Part shown: positions 1 to 6,427 of the stretch, one piece after another
How positions within the stretch are numbered: the stretch's first letter is position 1
How the letters are laid out: every line of letters begins with the position of its first letter
Origin: Desulfobacterales bacterium
Lineage (GTDB): Bacteria > Desulfobacterota > Desulfobacteria > Desulfobacterales > C00003060
Reading direction: 5' to 3'
Assembly (NCBI GenBank): GCA_030616425.1
Contig: JAUWXJ010000046.1
Coordinates: 1-12,423 of the forward strand
Length of the DNA stretch: 12,423 nt
The notes under the pieces: generated by a model
Told to the model about the DNA's origin: nothing
Seen by the model: the letters and a program-made list of their open reading frames with translations, nothing else
Databases searched by the model: none
Position numbers and translations under genes: made by a program

Positions 1-183
1 TGAATGCAGGATGCGGTCAGAATCGACTGCATAGTTCTGCCGATGACCAGTATCAATACGTTCTTCAGGAAAACGACGGATCGCATCCTTGCTATGGCTA
101 GCCAGATGCGAGAGGAATCGCTCTTCCTGTTCATCCAGGGATTCCTTTATTTGCTGCAAATAGATTGAGTCAGATTTCTCCAT
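1..183 (-). CDS. HD-domain dGTPase-like phosphohydrolase, N-terminal fragment
   Basis: Only the first 61 residues are in the window; the frame is open through base 1. The ATG at 183-181 begins MEKSDSIYLQ, a charged helical N-terminus. Near the edge comes YAVDSDRILHS, which matches the conserved entry into the HD domain of dGTPase-like triphosphohydrolases (DRILHS, normally followed by an RR/TRY..KTQVF segment). Family members hydrolyse dNTPs to deoxynucleoside plus triphosphate, or are uncharacterised HD phosphohydrolases of the cytoplasm. The start lies 14 bases inside the end of the ATP-grasp gene, so it is probably translationally coupled as the last visible gene of the asnB-like operon. 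The metal-binding HD residues lie outside the window, so the assignment rests on one motif. Confidence 0.6.
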   Translation of the reverse strand, partial: MEKSDSIYLQQIKESLDEQEERFLSHLASHSKDAIRRFPEERIDTGHRQNYAVDSDRILHS

Positions 184-952
184 TTTCAATCATTTCATCA
201 ATAAGCTTGAAGAAATCGATTCCCGCTTGCCTAAACCCCTCTTTTCCGTATTTCATGTTTGCTTCCAAGACCCAATATCGATCATCAAAAAAGCAGATGT
301 CTAGTCCCACGTCATCCAGCTGACAAAGACGAGCCGTGTTTTGGGCAAAGGCCAGGCCTTCCTCTGGGATGTTATCAAAACTGATGGTGCCACCCTGTGC
401 CACATTTGTGCGGAACTCACCCGGACGAGCAATACGCCAGTAGGCGTGGATAATGCGGCCGCGAATCAACACAACGCGAAGGTCTCGATCGATTTTAAAG
501 TATTCCTGTATATAGGCAGCGCGGCTTAAACTGTTGTATTCAAAAAGCTCATCCTCATTGCGGATCAAGTATATGCCTCTGCCTAGAGCTGAGCCGCGGG
601 GAATCTTGGCCACAAAGGGAAATTGAAAGCGGTTCAATATTTTTGACTTTTGATGATTTCCGTAAAAAACCCGTGTCCTGGGGTGAGGAATCTTAAGGAG
701 GTCGAAAAGGGCTGTTTGCTTAATCTTGTCCATCACATATTTGTAGGTATGATAGTTTGGAAAGGTCCGTTTGCCGATCGTATCAAATATATCAGCGTAG
801 AAAGCCGTAGGATAATAGATCACATCGGATTCGCGAATCAGCTCTAATTGCCAATCCTCATAGTCAGAAAGATTTGTTCGAACTCCCAGGGTAATCACGT
901 TTTTGCAGTGTCGTAACCTGCTCTCTAGGGCTATCCTTGGTTTAGTAATCAT
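170..952 (-). CDS. RimK-like ATP-grasp ligase family protein
   Basis: A 260-residue ATP-grasp protein, expected to activate a carboxylate as acyl phosphate and join it to an amine; the substrate is unknown. Visible family features: a lysine in FPFVAK (K116) and the YIQEY segment (from 147) for nucleotide binding, RDLRV (156-160), the RTNVAQGG motif (181-188) typical of RimK-type enzymes, GLDI (216-219), and VLEAN (228-232) near the metal-binding end. The N-terminal ~90 residues fit the pre-ATP-grasp domain. An in-frame codon 27 bases upstream could start it, but the ATG at 952-950 forms an ATGA overlap with the stop of the GT4 gene, so I chose it. It overlaps the next gene by 14 bases. Sharing an operon with an asparagine-synthetase-like protein and a glycosyltransferase suggests amide formation on a glycan or small molecule; that is inference. 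Confidence 0.85.
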   Translation of the reverse strand: MITKPRIALESRLRHCKNVITLGVRTNLSDYEDWQLELIRESDVIYYPTAFYADIFDTIGKRTFPNYHTYKYVMDKIKQTALFDLLKIPHPRTRVFYGNHQKSKILNRFQFPFVAKIPRGSALGRGIYLIRNEDELFEYNSLSRAAYIQEYFKIDRDLRVVLIRGRIIHAYWRIARPGEFRTNVAQGGTISFDNIPEEGLAFAQNTARLCQLDDVGLDICFFDDRYWVLEANMKYGKEGFRQAGIDFFKLIDEMIENGEI

Positions 953-1389
953 AGTTCGTCCAAAATTTCCTGTTCCCACCGGTCAACTATCCTATCCCAG
1001 GAATAATACTTTGATGAGAAGGAGTGGCATTGCTCACGCAATTTTTCATATTCCAAGGGATCTTTTCTGAAAAGGTCATATTTTTCTAAGATCAGACGGC
1101 TCATGGCATTGGAATCTGTACCTTCAAATACTAACTCGTTCGAAAAGCGGTCTAGGGTCTCTGGTGTTGCCCCTGCAGGGGTTCCCAGAACAGGTGTGCC
1201 GCATGACATAGCCTCCAGGGTGACCAGTCCGGAATCCGAAAGTTCGGGTCGGGCCTTGTGCACCAATACAAACACCTCGTGCCCTCTTTTTGCGAGCCCT
1301 TTAGCAAGATAGTAGATATATTTGTTTGCCCCACCGATACTATCCGGATAAAGTACATCAGTTAAAAAGAGTAGTTTCATGCCCTTCAC
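949..1389 (-). CDS. GT4 glycosyltransferase remnant with large in-frame internal deletion
   Basis: This 146-residue frame joins the two ends of a GT4 (GT-B fold) glycosyltransferase. Residues 4-50 are a typical N-terminus: the MKLLFLTD first strand, the IGGANKY glycine-rich loop, and a helix-strand GLAKRGHEVFVL. From residue 51 it jumps to the C-terminal donor-binding part, SDSGLVTLEAMSCGTPVLG. Members usually have about 350-400 residues, so roughly 230 are missing, covering most of both Rossmann domains. The first glutamate of the E-x7-E donor motif is replaced by serine at the join. The start is GTG at 1389, giving a GTGA overlap with the asnB-like gene; an ATG at 1380 is an alternative. 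The frame is open and coupled on both sides, so the deletion may be recent, or an assembly collapse. It is very unlikely to be a working transferase. Confidence 0.8.
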   Translation of the reverse strand: MKGMKLLFLTDVLYPDSIGGANKYIYYLAKGLAKRGHEVFVLVHKARPELSDSGLVTLEAMSCGTPVLGTPAGATPETLDRFSNELVFEGTDSNAMSRLILEKYDLFRKDPLEYEKLREQCHSFSSKYYSWDRIVDRWEQEILDEL

Positions 1390-3395
1390 AGCTCAATATA
1401 CCTTTGCCCGAAAACCTCGTACCATTGTTTTAACATCAACTGCCCCCACAAGGCTTCACCCCAATCCCGGCGTCCTCGAACATGTTGATCTATGAGTGCT
1501 GATGCAAGCTTACGGTCAATCAACCCTAAAGGGTCTGGGCTTGTGTCAAGGAGTACCCTTTTCAGGTGCTGAGCCAGCGATGTCCTAAGCCAGGTGGAAA
1601 CCGGGAGTACAAAGCCGTATCGTTTTCGATTGATGATCTTTTTGGGGACCCGTTTACCAAATGCCTCTTTGAGGTGCCACTTTCCCTGAAACCCTCGAAT
1701 CTTCTCCGACAAAGGGAGTTGGATGCCAAAAGAGACTACGGGCTCTGAGCAGAAAGGGAGTATACCGATCAATCCATTACAGCCGGTAATCTTGTAAAAT
1801 AATCTGCCGATATCTCCACACAACCATAGCCTGACATCGACCTCTGATACAAACCCGAGGTCATGTTCTGAGCGCTTCAAAAACGGAACCGGTGCCAACT
1901 TTGAACCTCGGCCGGGCGTGGGAAAGGCGTATTGGCTGAGATATGCACCTTTGAGTCCTTCAGTCTTGAGCATCTCAAGGCCGATTGCCGCCTTTTTCCA
2001 TTTACTCCGAAGGGGAAATCTGTGGAGAAAATCTGGTAACAAATTAAAAGCTTTTTGAAATCGGCTTACTTGGGAAATAAAAATGTGCTTCCAGTGTCCA
2101 GCAAATATTTCATCGCTTCCAAGGCCGGAGACGATACAAGCGACCTCTTTAGCTGCGGACATAGAAAGGACATAGGTAGCCAGAGCTGAGGGGTTTCCAG
2201 AGGGCTCTTCCAGGCAGGCTGCTACTTGAGGCAGGAGATCTTCGATTTGCTCAGGCGCGACGGAACGAGTGACCAAGGGCACGTCATAATAATTAGCAGC
2301 ATACTGCGCATAGGCCATCTCATCAGGCCCTTCTTCGCATGCAGCCGAGTAAGCAATGATCGGCCGATCTGTGATCGATTTGAGGAGCGCAAGGAGGAGC
2401 GTGGAGTCAAAACCTCCGCTCAGGAACAATCCAATAGGCCCGGAAACCCTGCTAATAGCTTGGTACAAGGAGGTCTTTATCAAGTCGCAGAGCTTCTGGG
2501 CAGCATTTGCCACAGAATCAGATGCAGGAGTGTAATCAAAATCGATCCATTGAAGAACCCTGCAGCAAGACTTCGGCGAGCTCAGTCGAGTCGCTGCAGG
2601 GAATCTTCGACCGTAAGGAAGTTTACCATTTTTAGATTCGCTCGCTAACCCCGCAGTCCCGATAAATCGGGACGGGGAATGCGCTCGCTCTTGCGGTTCA
2701 GATGCCGTGATCTGATCATCTGCAAGCCTCAGAACCTCTCCCCCAAGTAGCTTCTTCACAGGTGCAATCAGCGATTCGCTTCCAGGTACTTGCAGATAGG
2801 TACTGTAGCGATCGAGCGCAGCCCTGTTCAAGCTACTACGGCTGCGTCCCAGGTATTCCAACACCCAGCATAGTCTATTGCTAAATACAGCCCCGCTTGT
2901 TGTTTCTGCATAGTAGAGATCGAGGAGGCCGAGGCAATCCTTGTGAATGGTCAGCGTCCCATCACGCTGATAGCACATCCATATGAGGGGGCCTGTCGTA
3001 TTTCTGGGGGGGGTGAGGGAGACCGCTGAACGTAGGCCCACAGCCATTTTCACCGAGGACAACGGCATATCAGGTAAAGGCACCTGCCCGCTCGTGCCTC
3101 GCAGTGGCAGGCGGGTTGGGGGCCGAAGAGAAGCGGTTTCACTTACCCCCTGAACTGTCATAGATTTCAAATCATCATCAACATCGAGCGTGGTAAAGAA
3201 GACGTGCATAACATCCCCATTATCCACCAGTCTGAGGTGATAAGGATGATTCGCCTTCCGAGTTCCGAGCCAAAGGTGCCCTTGGGACCAGAGGGTCTCA
3301 AAGCCTTGGATGCCGCCTGCAACTGAAGAGTTCAGGTCAGTATCGTAGATACCCAGAAAGTCGTGTCCAATTGTAAGTTCGGAGTTCATTGCCAC
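1386..3395 (-). CDS. Asparagine-synthetase-like amidotransferase lacking the catalytic Cys, with repeat-derived insertion
   Basis: A 669-residue AsnB-family protein. The C-terminal synthetase domain (from ~283) has the PP-loop SGGFDS (326-331), EEGPDE and SGLGSDEIFAGH, and a C-terminal IINRKRYGFVLPVSTW segment, so adenylation of a carboxylate is likely. The N-terminal domain keeps the GATase-II end (CLGLLDLYY at 154-162, FSNRL) but the start MAMNSELT has no cysteine at position 2. The first Cys is near 141, so glutamine hydrolysis is probably lost and ammonia or another amine is used. Residues ~232-282, where the interdomain linker should be short, are encoded by a palindromic repeat (2550-2701), and residues 94-105 by another palindrome. 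The start is GTG at 3395 or ATG at 3389; neither has a good ribosome-binding site. It leads the operon with the GT4 remnant, ATP-grasp and HD genes. Relatives occur in surface-polysaccharide and lasso-peptide clusters; the substrate cannot be told here. Confidence 0.85.
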   Translation of the reverse strand: MAMNSELTIGHDFLGIYDTDLNSSVAGGIQGFETLWSQGHLWLGTRKANHPYHLRLVDNGDVMHVFFTTLDVDDDLKSMTVQGVSETASLRPPTRLPLRGTSGQVPLPDMPLSSVKMAVGLRSAVSLTPPRNTTGPLIWMCYQRDGTLTIHKDCLGLLDLYYAETTSGAVFSNRLCWVLEYLGRSRSSLNRAALDRYSTYLQVPGSESLIAPVKKLLGGEVLRLADDQITASEPQERAHSPSRFIGTAGLASESKNGKLPYGRRFPAATRLSSPKSCCRVLQWIDFDYTPASDSVANAAQKLCDLIKTSLYQAISRVSGPIGLFLSGGFDSTLLLALLKSITDRPIIAYSAACEEGPDEMAYAQYAANYYDVPLVTRSVAPEQIEDLLPQVAACLEEPSGNPSALATYVLSMSAAKEVACIVSGLGSDEIFAGHWKHIFISQVSRFQKAFNLLPDFLHRFPLRSKWKKAAIGLEMLKTEGLKGAYLSQYAFPTPGRGSKLAPVPFLKRSEHDLGFVSEVDVRLWLCGDIGRLFYKITGCNGLIGILPFCSEPVVSFGIQLPLSEKIRGFQGKWHLKEAFGKRVPKKIINRKRYGFVLPVSTWLRTSLAQHLKRVLLDTSPDPLGLIDRKLASALIDQHVRGRRDWGEALWGQLMLKQWYEVFGQRYIEL
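2550..2701. repeat. Dispersed palindromic element, copy A, inserted in frame in the asnB-like gene
   Basis: Three parts are visible. (1) A hairpin whose 17-18-base arms at 2550-2566 and 2593-2610 share CCCTGCAGC/GCTGCAGGG and TTGAAGA/TCTTCGA. (2) A unique block, AATCTTCGACCGTAAGGAAG onward (2602-2640). (3) A second palindrome, GTCCCGATAAATCGGGAC (2656-2673), framed by CCCC and GGGG, followed by AATGCGCTCGCT and TTGCGGTTCAG. Parts 2 and 3 recur at 9233-9326: by eye 33/39 identical for the core and 19/24 for the tail. It encodes about 50 residues of the AsnB-like protein without breaking the frame, exactly between its two domains. Confidence 0.75.
3082..3116. repeat. GC-rich palindrome inside the asnB-like gene
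   Basis: Arms ACCTGCCCGC (3082-3091) and GCAGGCGGGT (3107-3116) pair at 8 of 10 positions around a 15-base loop. A competing stem, TGCC/GGCA (3095-3098 with 3106-3109), is also possible. It looks like a REP-type palindrome and codes for residues ~94-105 (about PTRLPLRGTSGQ), which do not resemble a GATase-II domain. I see no second copy in this window, so its status as a mobile repeat is inference. Confidence 0.4.
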
Positions 3396-3420
3396 AAATT
3401 TTCAGTCAGCAACAACGGAC

Positions 3421-3616
3421 AGAGACCTTTTCAAAACTCCTTTTCTCTTTTACATAAACTTTTTGACCCATCTGCGGGCTCGCTCACTAAATCCCAAACA
3501 CGTAGTGAAGCATAGCGCTCAACTCGGCCTAACGGCCTCAAACAGTGCAAGATTGGCCCGGATGGGTACCCCAAAAAGTTTATGATAGTCGTTCAAAGTA
3601 CTTTTTCAAAGGTCTC
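3421..3616. mobile_element. MITE-like inverted-repeat element
   Basis: About 195 bases with long imperfect inverted arms. The left arm begins AGACCTTT and contains CATAAACTTTTTG and ACCCATC. The right arm, read on the minus strand, begins AGACCTTT and contains CATAAACTTTTTG, a four-base extra, and ACCCATC, in the same order. The pentamer CGGAC occurs at 3416-3420 and again at 3616-3620, consistent with a target-site duplication, though the edges are uncertain by a few bases. The interior (about 3470-3555) has no reading frame and no transposase; it includes the small palindromic run GGCCTAACGGCC. It fills most of the gap between the GT2 gene and the asnB-like operon. With no transposase it would need one supplied from elsewhere. 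The transposon family is not recognisable. Confidence 0.6.
3582..3609 (-). promoter_or_regulatory. Sigma70-type promoter candidate for the asnB-like operon, inside the MITE
   Basis: On the minus strand, TTGAAA (3609-3604) is followed by a 16-base spacer and TATCAT (3587-3582). Each hexamer matches the TTGACA and TATAAT consensus at five of six positions. It points at the asnB-like gene about 190 bases downstream and lies in the right arm of the inverted-repeat element, so insertion of the element may have supplied the operon's promoter. This is a motif match only. Confidence 0.4.
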
Positions 3617-3650
3617 GGACATTTAACAACGATCGACTGGGGTGCCAAGT

Positions 3651-4496
3651 TCAGTTCGATGCCTTCTTTAATAGAATAAGCCCAACCGCAAATCCCAAAA
3701 TATAGCTGATTTGAGAGGAGAGATATATCCAGTGAAAACGGACCAGCGCATGACCCAGTTTCAGAAATTGCCTGGCGATTCTGTAGGACAGTTTGCGTTG
3801 TACCTGCTCAGGCGTTGTGTGGGTGGTAGCCTGCTCATAAACCCACTCGGGATGGAACTTGTTGCAATAGGCAGCACCCTTGCCGTTTCGAAAAAACTGC
3901 TTCAGCAGCCTTGATAAACGGGATGGTGGCAGGTGATGAATCCAGACCCCGGGAACTACCACCACCCTATAACCTTTGGCCCGAAACTGGTGCCTCAAAT
4001 ACGGATCGAGCCCCCTTGGAATCAACTCGTTTTCCCCCCCTACCCTACAGAACAGCTCCTTGCGCATGATCAGACAAGGATGCTCTGCCAGATCACTGTC
4101 TACTATTTGAGTCACCATGGGGGACGTGCGGCGCGGTATCTCCGCCATAGCCTTTTTTACCAGCCTTGGTGCATCATCGGGGATCAGATTAGGCACGCCG
4201 GCCATTCCGATATCTGGATAACGATCCAGGATATCGACCAAAACCTGAAATAGTTTCCGGTGTCCAAGTCTTGTATCATCATCCAGGGTCAGGAGATATC
4301 TTCCCCGTGCGAGGTCGGCTCCTGTATTTATAGCCCTGCCCTGACTGGGGTCGCCCTTGATGATAATGGTTTCGAATTCTTGAAACGTCTGCTCCTTCAG
4401 CTGTTCAAGGAGCCTTGGGAAGTATCCTTCGCGAAAGCCGTCAACCGTCGGTATGATGACCGAAAGGACTGGATAGTCCTGTTGCGTGGATGCCAT
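3651..4496 (-). CDS. GT2 family glycosyltransferase with C-terminal membrane segment
   Basis: A family 2 (GT-A fold) glycosyltransferase of 281 residues, inverting, expected to move a nucleotide-activated sugar onto a glycan or lipid acceptor at the cytoplasmic membrane face. The first strand LSVIIPTVDG is at 11-20. The metal-binding DDD motif (72-74) sits in YLLTLDDDTRLG. A segment at 150-160 (PRGLDPYLRHQ) is in the place of the usual ED acceptor motif. A hydrophobic stretch at ~253-276 is probably a membrane anchor. I chose the ATG at 4496 because it puts the first strand right after a short leader. The frame extends to an ATG at 4586 with a possible GGTGAG ribosome-binding site, which would add 30 unconserved-looking residues. 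The 278 bases upstream hold no other gene. It may serve the same surface-glycan pathway as the operon beyond the MITE, from which it is separated. Confidence 0.85.
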   Translation of the reverse strand: MASTQQDYPVLSVIIPTVDGFREGYFPRLLEQLKEQTFQEFETIIIKGDPSQGRAINTGADLARGRYLLTLDDDTRLGHRKLFQVLVDILDRYPDIGMAGVPNLIPDDAPRLVKKAMAEIPRRTSPMVTQIVDSDLAEHPCLIMRKELFCRVGGENELIPRGLDPYLRHQFRAKGYRVVVVPGVWIHHLPPSRLSRLLKQFFRNGKGAAYCNKFHPEWVYEQATTHTTPEQVQRKLSYRIARQFLKLGHALVRFHWIYLSSQISYILGFAVGLILLKKASN

Positions 4497-4774
4497 ACCA
4501 TCCATTCCGGCAATATCAGCCTGAAAATACCTGGCCCGATGTGCTACAAAGCCCCGTAAAGATAGCTTGCCATGTCCTGACCTCATCAGCTATCTCACCC
4601 AGTTATTGTGGCGATATGAACCTTGCATTTCAAAACTATCCCGAGTTTTCTCAATTAGTTACCATGGATAGATCAAAGAGTCAATCGATTGCGCGCTCAG
4701 GGGCCGCAACAGCCACAGAATTGGCTTATGACTGCTGGAAGCCCTTTCCCCATCCCTGGTCGATATGGATACTT

Positions 4775-5077
4775 CTATTCCTCATCCACAATCGTGATGC
4801 CGCACCTCGAACACCGTAGTACCACTTCTTTTTTGAGACTTAGCAAAATGCCGACCGTAATTGACAGGCATCCAATCAAGGACACTTCCTCAGAGATCGA
4901 ATAGATGCTGATCTCCAGCCACTCTAAAAACCCCATTCTAAATCCGTAACCGATCAGTAATAAGGGAAAAAGGGCAAGGATCCCCACGCCGATCAAGACA
5001 GCTACCCAGATTGGATGGGCCATCTTTCGGGTTCGGATTATGCTCGGCTCATTGCATACGTGACAATAATCGACCAT
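4775..5077 (-). CDS. Small two-TM membrane protein with CxxC at both ends
   Basis: A 100-residue protein of no family I recognise. CHVC lies at residues 5-8, then a basic stretch (RTRK), a hydrophobic segment at ~22-44, an amphipathic part with EWLE and SEE, a second hydrophobic segment at ~63-81 and a C-terminal CSRC (89-92). With two membrane passes both ends fall on the same side, so the two CxxC pairs could form one zinc-binding ribbon or a thiol pair. The start at ATG 5077 has no clear ribosome-binding site; a TTG nine bases upstream is possible. It lies 22 bases after the Mut7-C gene, so probably the last gene of the sigma/TPR/LolB block. Function unknown. Confidence 0.6.
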   Translation of the reverse strand: MVDYCHVCNEPSIIRTRKMAHPIWVAVLIGVGILALFPLLLIGYGFRMGFLEWLEISIYSISEEVSLIGCLSITVGILLSLKKEVVLRCSRCGITIVDEE

Positions 5078-5099
5078 GTCAGTCAAAAACTCTGAAGTA

Positions 5100-5555
5100 T
5101 TACACTCCCAAGAGTCGCTTTATTTCTTCGCGACTCTTAGCCAAGTGACTTCCTGGCCAGTAGATCCTTCCACAGGTCTTGCATTCAGAGAATCTATAGT
5201 GGCCAGTCCATATATGGTCAGGTACTTTTCCGACTACGTCCCCAGGCTCCACAGGCTCAAGGAGCTGGTTGCAGATTGTGCAGCGACTAAAGAATTTATC
5301 TGGGTCGGGTTTCAGACCGAGCAGGTGGACAAGATCCTGCAGTTGCCTTTTAGGGTCATTTGCTTCCACAAGTATCAACCCGTCTGGTGCCACTTTTCCC
5401 ACAAGCTGAGTATTGCGTGATAGAAGGATACGGCCCTCGTCCGCTAGTGCAAGGAATCTGTCGTTAGACAGTGTGCGGGAGTAGAGGGTATCGTAACCAA
5501 GGATACGAAGCCATTTGGCTAGTTTTCCGAGCATTCGATCAGCAGCAAACCTCAT
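5100..5555 (-). CDS. Mut7-C (DUF82) PIN-like RNase domain protein with zinc ribbon
   Basis: 151 residues, a full-length stand-alone Mut7-C/DUF82 protein (COG1656). The N-terminus MRFAADRMLGKLAKWLRILG is the family signature, with Asp6 the likely metal-binding acid of the PIN-like fold. ALADEGRILLSRN (36-48) is the second conserved block. A C-terminal zinc ribbon follows, with CTIC (92-95) and CKTC (125-128), ending in GRIYWPGSH. The family is predicted to be an RNase, named after the C-terminal part of animal Mut-7 exonucleases; bacterial substrates are largely undefined. The ATG at 5555 has only a weak ribosome-binding site. It follows the LolB-like gene across an 88-base gap filled by the octamer array, on the same strand as its neighbours. 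Confidence 0.88.
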   Translation of the reverse strand: MRFAADRMLGKLAKWLRILGYDTLYSRTLSNDRFLALADEGRILLSRNTQLVGKVAPDGLILVEANDPKRQLQDLVHLLGLKPDPDKFFSRCTICNQLLEPVEPGDVVGKVPDHIWTGHYRFSECKTCGRIYWPGSHLAKSREEIKRLLGV

Positions 5556-5566
5556 GGTGTTTGACC

Positions 5567-5656
5567 GTTAAGTCGTTAAGCGGTTGAGTCGTCGAGTCGT
5601 TTTCCATTCAACCACTCAACTACTCAACCAATCGACTATTCAACTACTCAACCACC
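5567..5656. repeat. Inverted array of degenerate 8-bp repeats
   Basis: Four consecutive octamers, GTTAAGTC, GTTAAGCG, GTTGAGTC and GTCGAGTC (5567-5598), are followed after 10 bases by six octamers of the complementary type: CAACCACT, CAACTACT, CAACCAAT, CGACTATT, CAACTACT and CAACCACC (5609-5656). The two halves can fold into a long imperfect hairpin. The right half runs through the stop codon (5644-5646) and last codons of the LolB-like gene, so its final VVE residues are repeat-encoded. The array is too short and too degenerate in unit for CRISPR. It could act as an mRNA stabiliser or attenuator between the LolB-like and Mut7-C genes. Confidence 0.7.
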
Positions 5657-6426
5657 TCGGCACCAGAAACCTCCAACGTGTAAGCCCCATTCGGGATCGA
5701 AACCTTTGTCCAGAACTTTTCCACCGTGAGTGACCAAAGCTGCCCGCCGGTGTCTGAGATCGCAATCCTGTGTGGAAACAGGAAGGATTCCGTCTGATGA
5801 AACTCACTGAATGCGACCGTGTATCGGAGGTTCCCCCAACCATCAAATACCTCAACTTGTTCAACAGCCTTTGCGTCGTTCTTCAGCCATATCTTTTCGA
5901 TCAGGCGTCCCCACTTTTTGTAAAGGCTGAGAAGCCATCCGCCATCGGGTGTTGAAGCTCGAATTTTAGTATAATCAAATGGGAGGATCGGGGGCTGACC
6001 CGACAAGAGGGCAAATAGGTCCTCGGCTCTCATAGGCATGGATACATAACGTGAAAGATTGCCGATAGTGGCCTCCCCTTTGAAATAGCGATTATCTTGA
6101 TGGGAATAGAGAAAAAATCTCGATCCATTGATTACAAAGGTGAGGGTGGGCTGGCCCCACGGCCCAAGTGTCTCCACTCGCAGGTTTTGGGGCTGAGACC
6201 CTATCCACACTATGCGGAAAGTCTGCACGCCGCTGTGGCCGATTGTTTTGCACCTGCCAACCCCTTTGAAAGTCTTGAGGTCATTCTTGAGCTGTTCCAG
6301 TGACTTCAAAATCCGATTGACATCGGGCGTCGGCTTCGTCGGAACGGCTTTCGGTCTTATGGCACATCCACAAAAAGACAATGAAATAACCAGGGCTGCC
6401 AGGATAAAATGAGTGAAACCGTGCAT
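5644..6426 (-). CDS. LolB/DUF4292-like outer-membrane lipoprotein
   Basis: 260 residues with a lipoprotein signal: MHGFTHFILAALVISLSFCG then Cys21 as the lipid-modified residue, with an unusual lipobox (F-C-G-C). The mature part begins with a charged helix (VNRILKSLEQLKNDLKTFKG), then alternating strands with RIVWIGSQPQNLRVETLG, FVINGSRFFLY and RIAISDTG. This fits the LolB-like incomplete beta-barrel (DUF4292) that binds lipids or lipoproteins at the outer membrane. The frame extends upstream to 6468, but the ATG at 6426 directly follows the TPR stop (TAG-G-ATG) and starts the signal peptide, so it is the start. Tight coupling to the TPR lipoprotein supports a joint outer-membrane role. Whether it truly inserts lipoproteins like LolB is unproven. 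Confidence 0.75.
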   Translation of the reverse strand: MHGFTHFILAALVISLSFCGCAIRPKAVPTKPTPDVNRILKSLEQLKNDLKTFKGVGRCKTIGHSGVQTFRIVWIGSQPQNLRVETLGPWGQPTLTFVINGSRFFLYSHQDNRYFKGEATIGNLSRYVSMPMRAEDLFALLSGQPPILPFDYTKIRASTPDGGWLLSLYKKWGRLIEKIWLKNDAKAVEQVEVFDGWGNLRYTVAFSEFHQTESFLFPHRIAISDTGGQLWSLTVEKFWTKVSIPNGAYTLEVSGAEVVE

Positions 6427-6427
6427 C

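Noticed and set aside
1170..1181. Perfect 12-base palindrome CCCCTGCAGGGG
   Set aside because: It encodes part of the conserved GTPAGAT donor-site segment of the GT4 protein, so codon usage explains it.
2226..2648. 140-residue plus-strand frame opposite the asnB-like gene
   Set aside because: Antisense shadow of a conserved synthetase domain; no recognisable protein features.
1386..3395. Lasso-peptide cyclase (AsnB-like maturation enzyme) and cluster
   Set aside because: No precursor peptide, PqqD-like RRE or transglutaminase-like protease gene is adjacent; glycosyltransferases and ATP-grasp fit another pathway.
5076..5420. 114-residue plus-strand frame opposite the Mut7-C gene
   Set aside because: The minus-strand frame carries the full Mut7-C signature and zinc ribbon; this is its shadow.
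5567..5656. Octamer array considered as a CRISPR
   Set aside because: Units are 8 bases, contiguous, degenerate and invert midway; no spacers and no cas genes.
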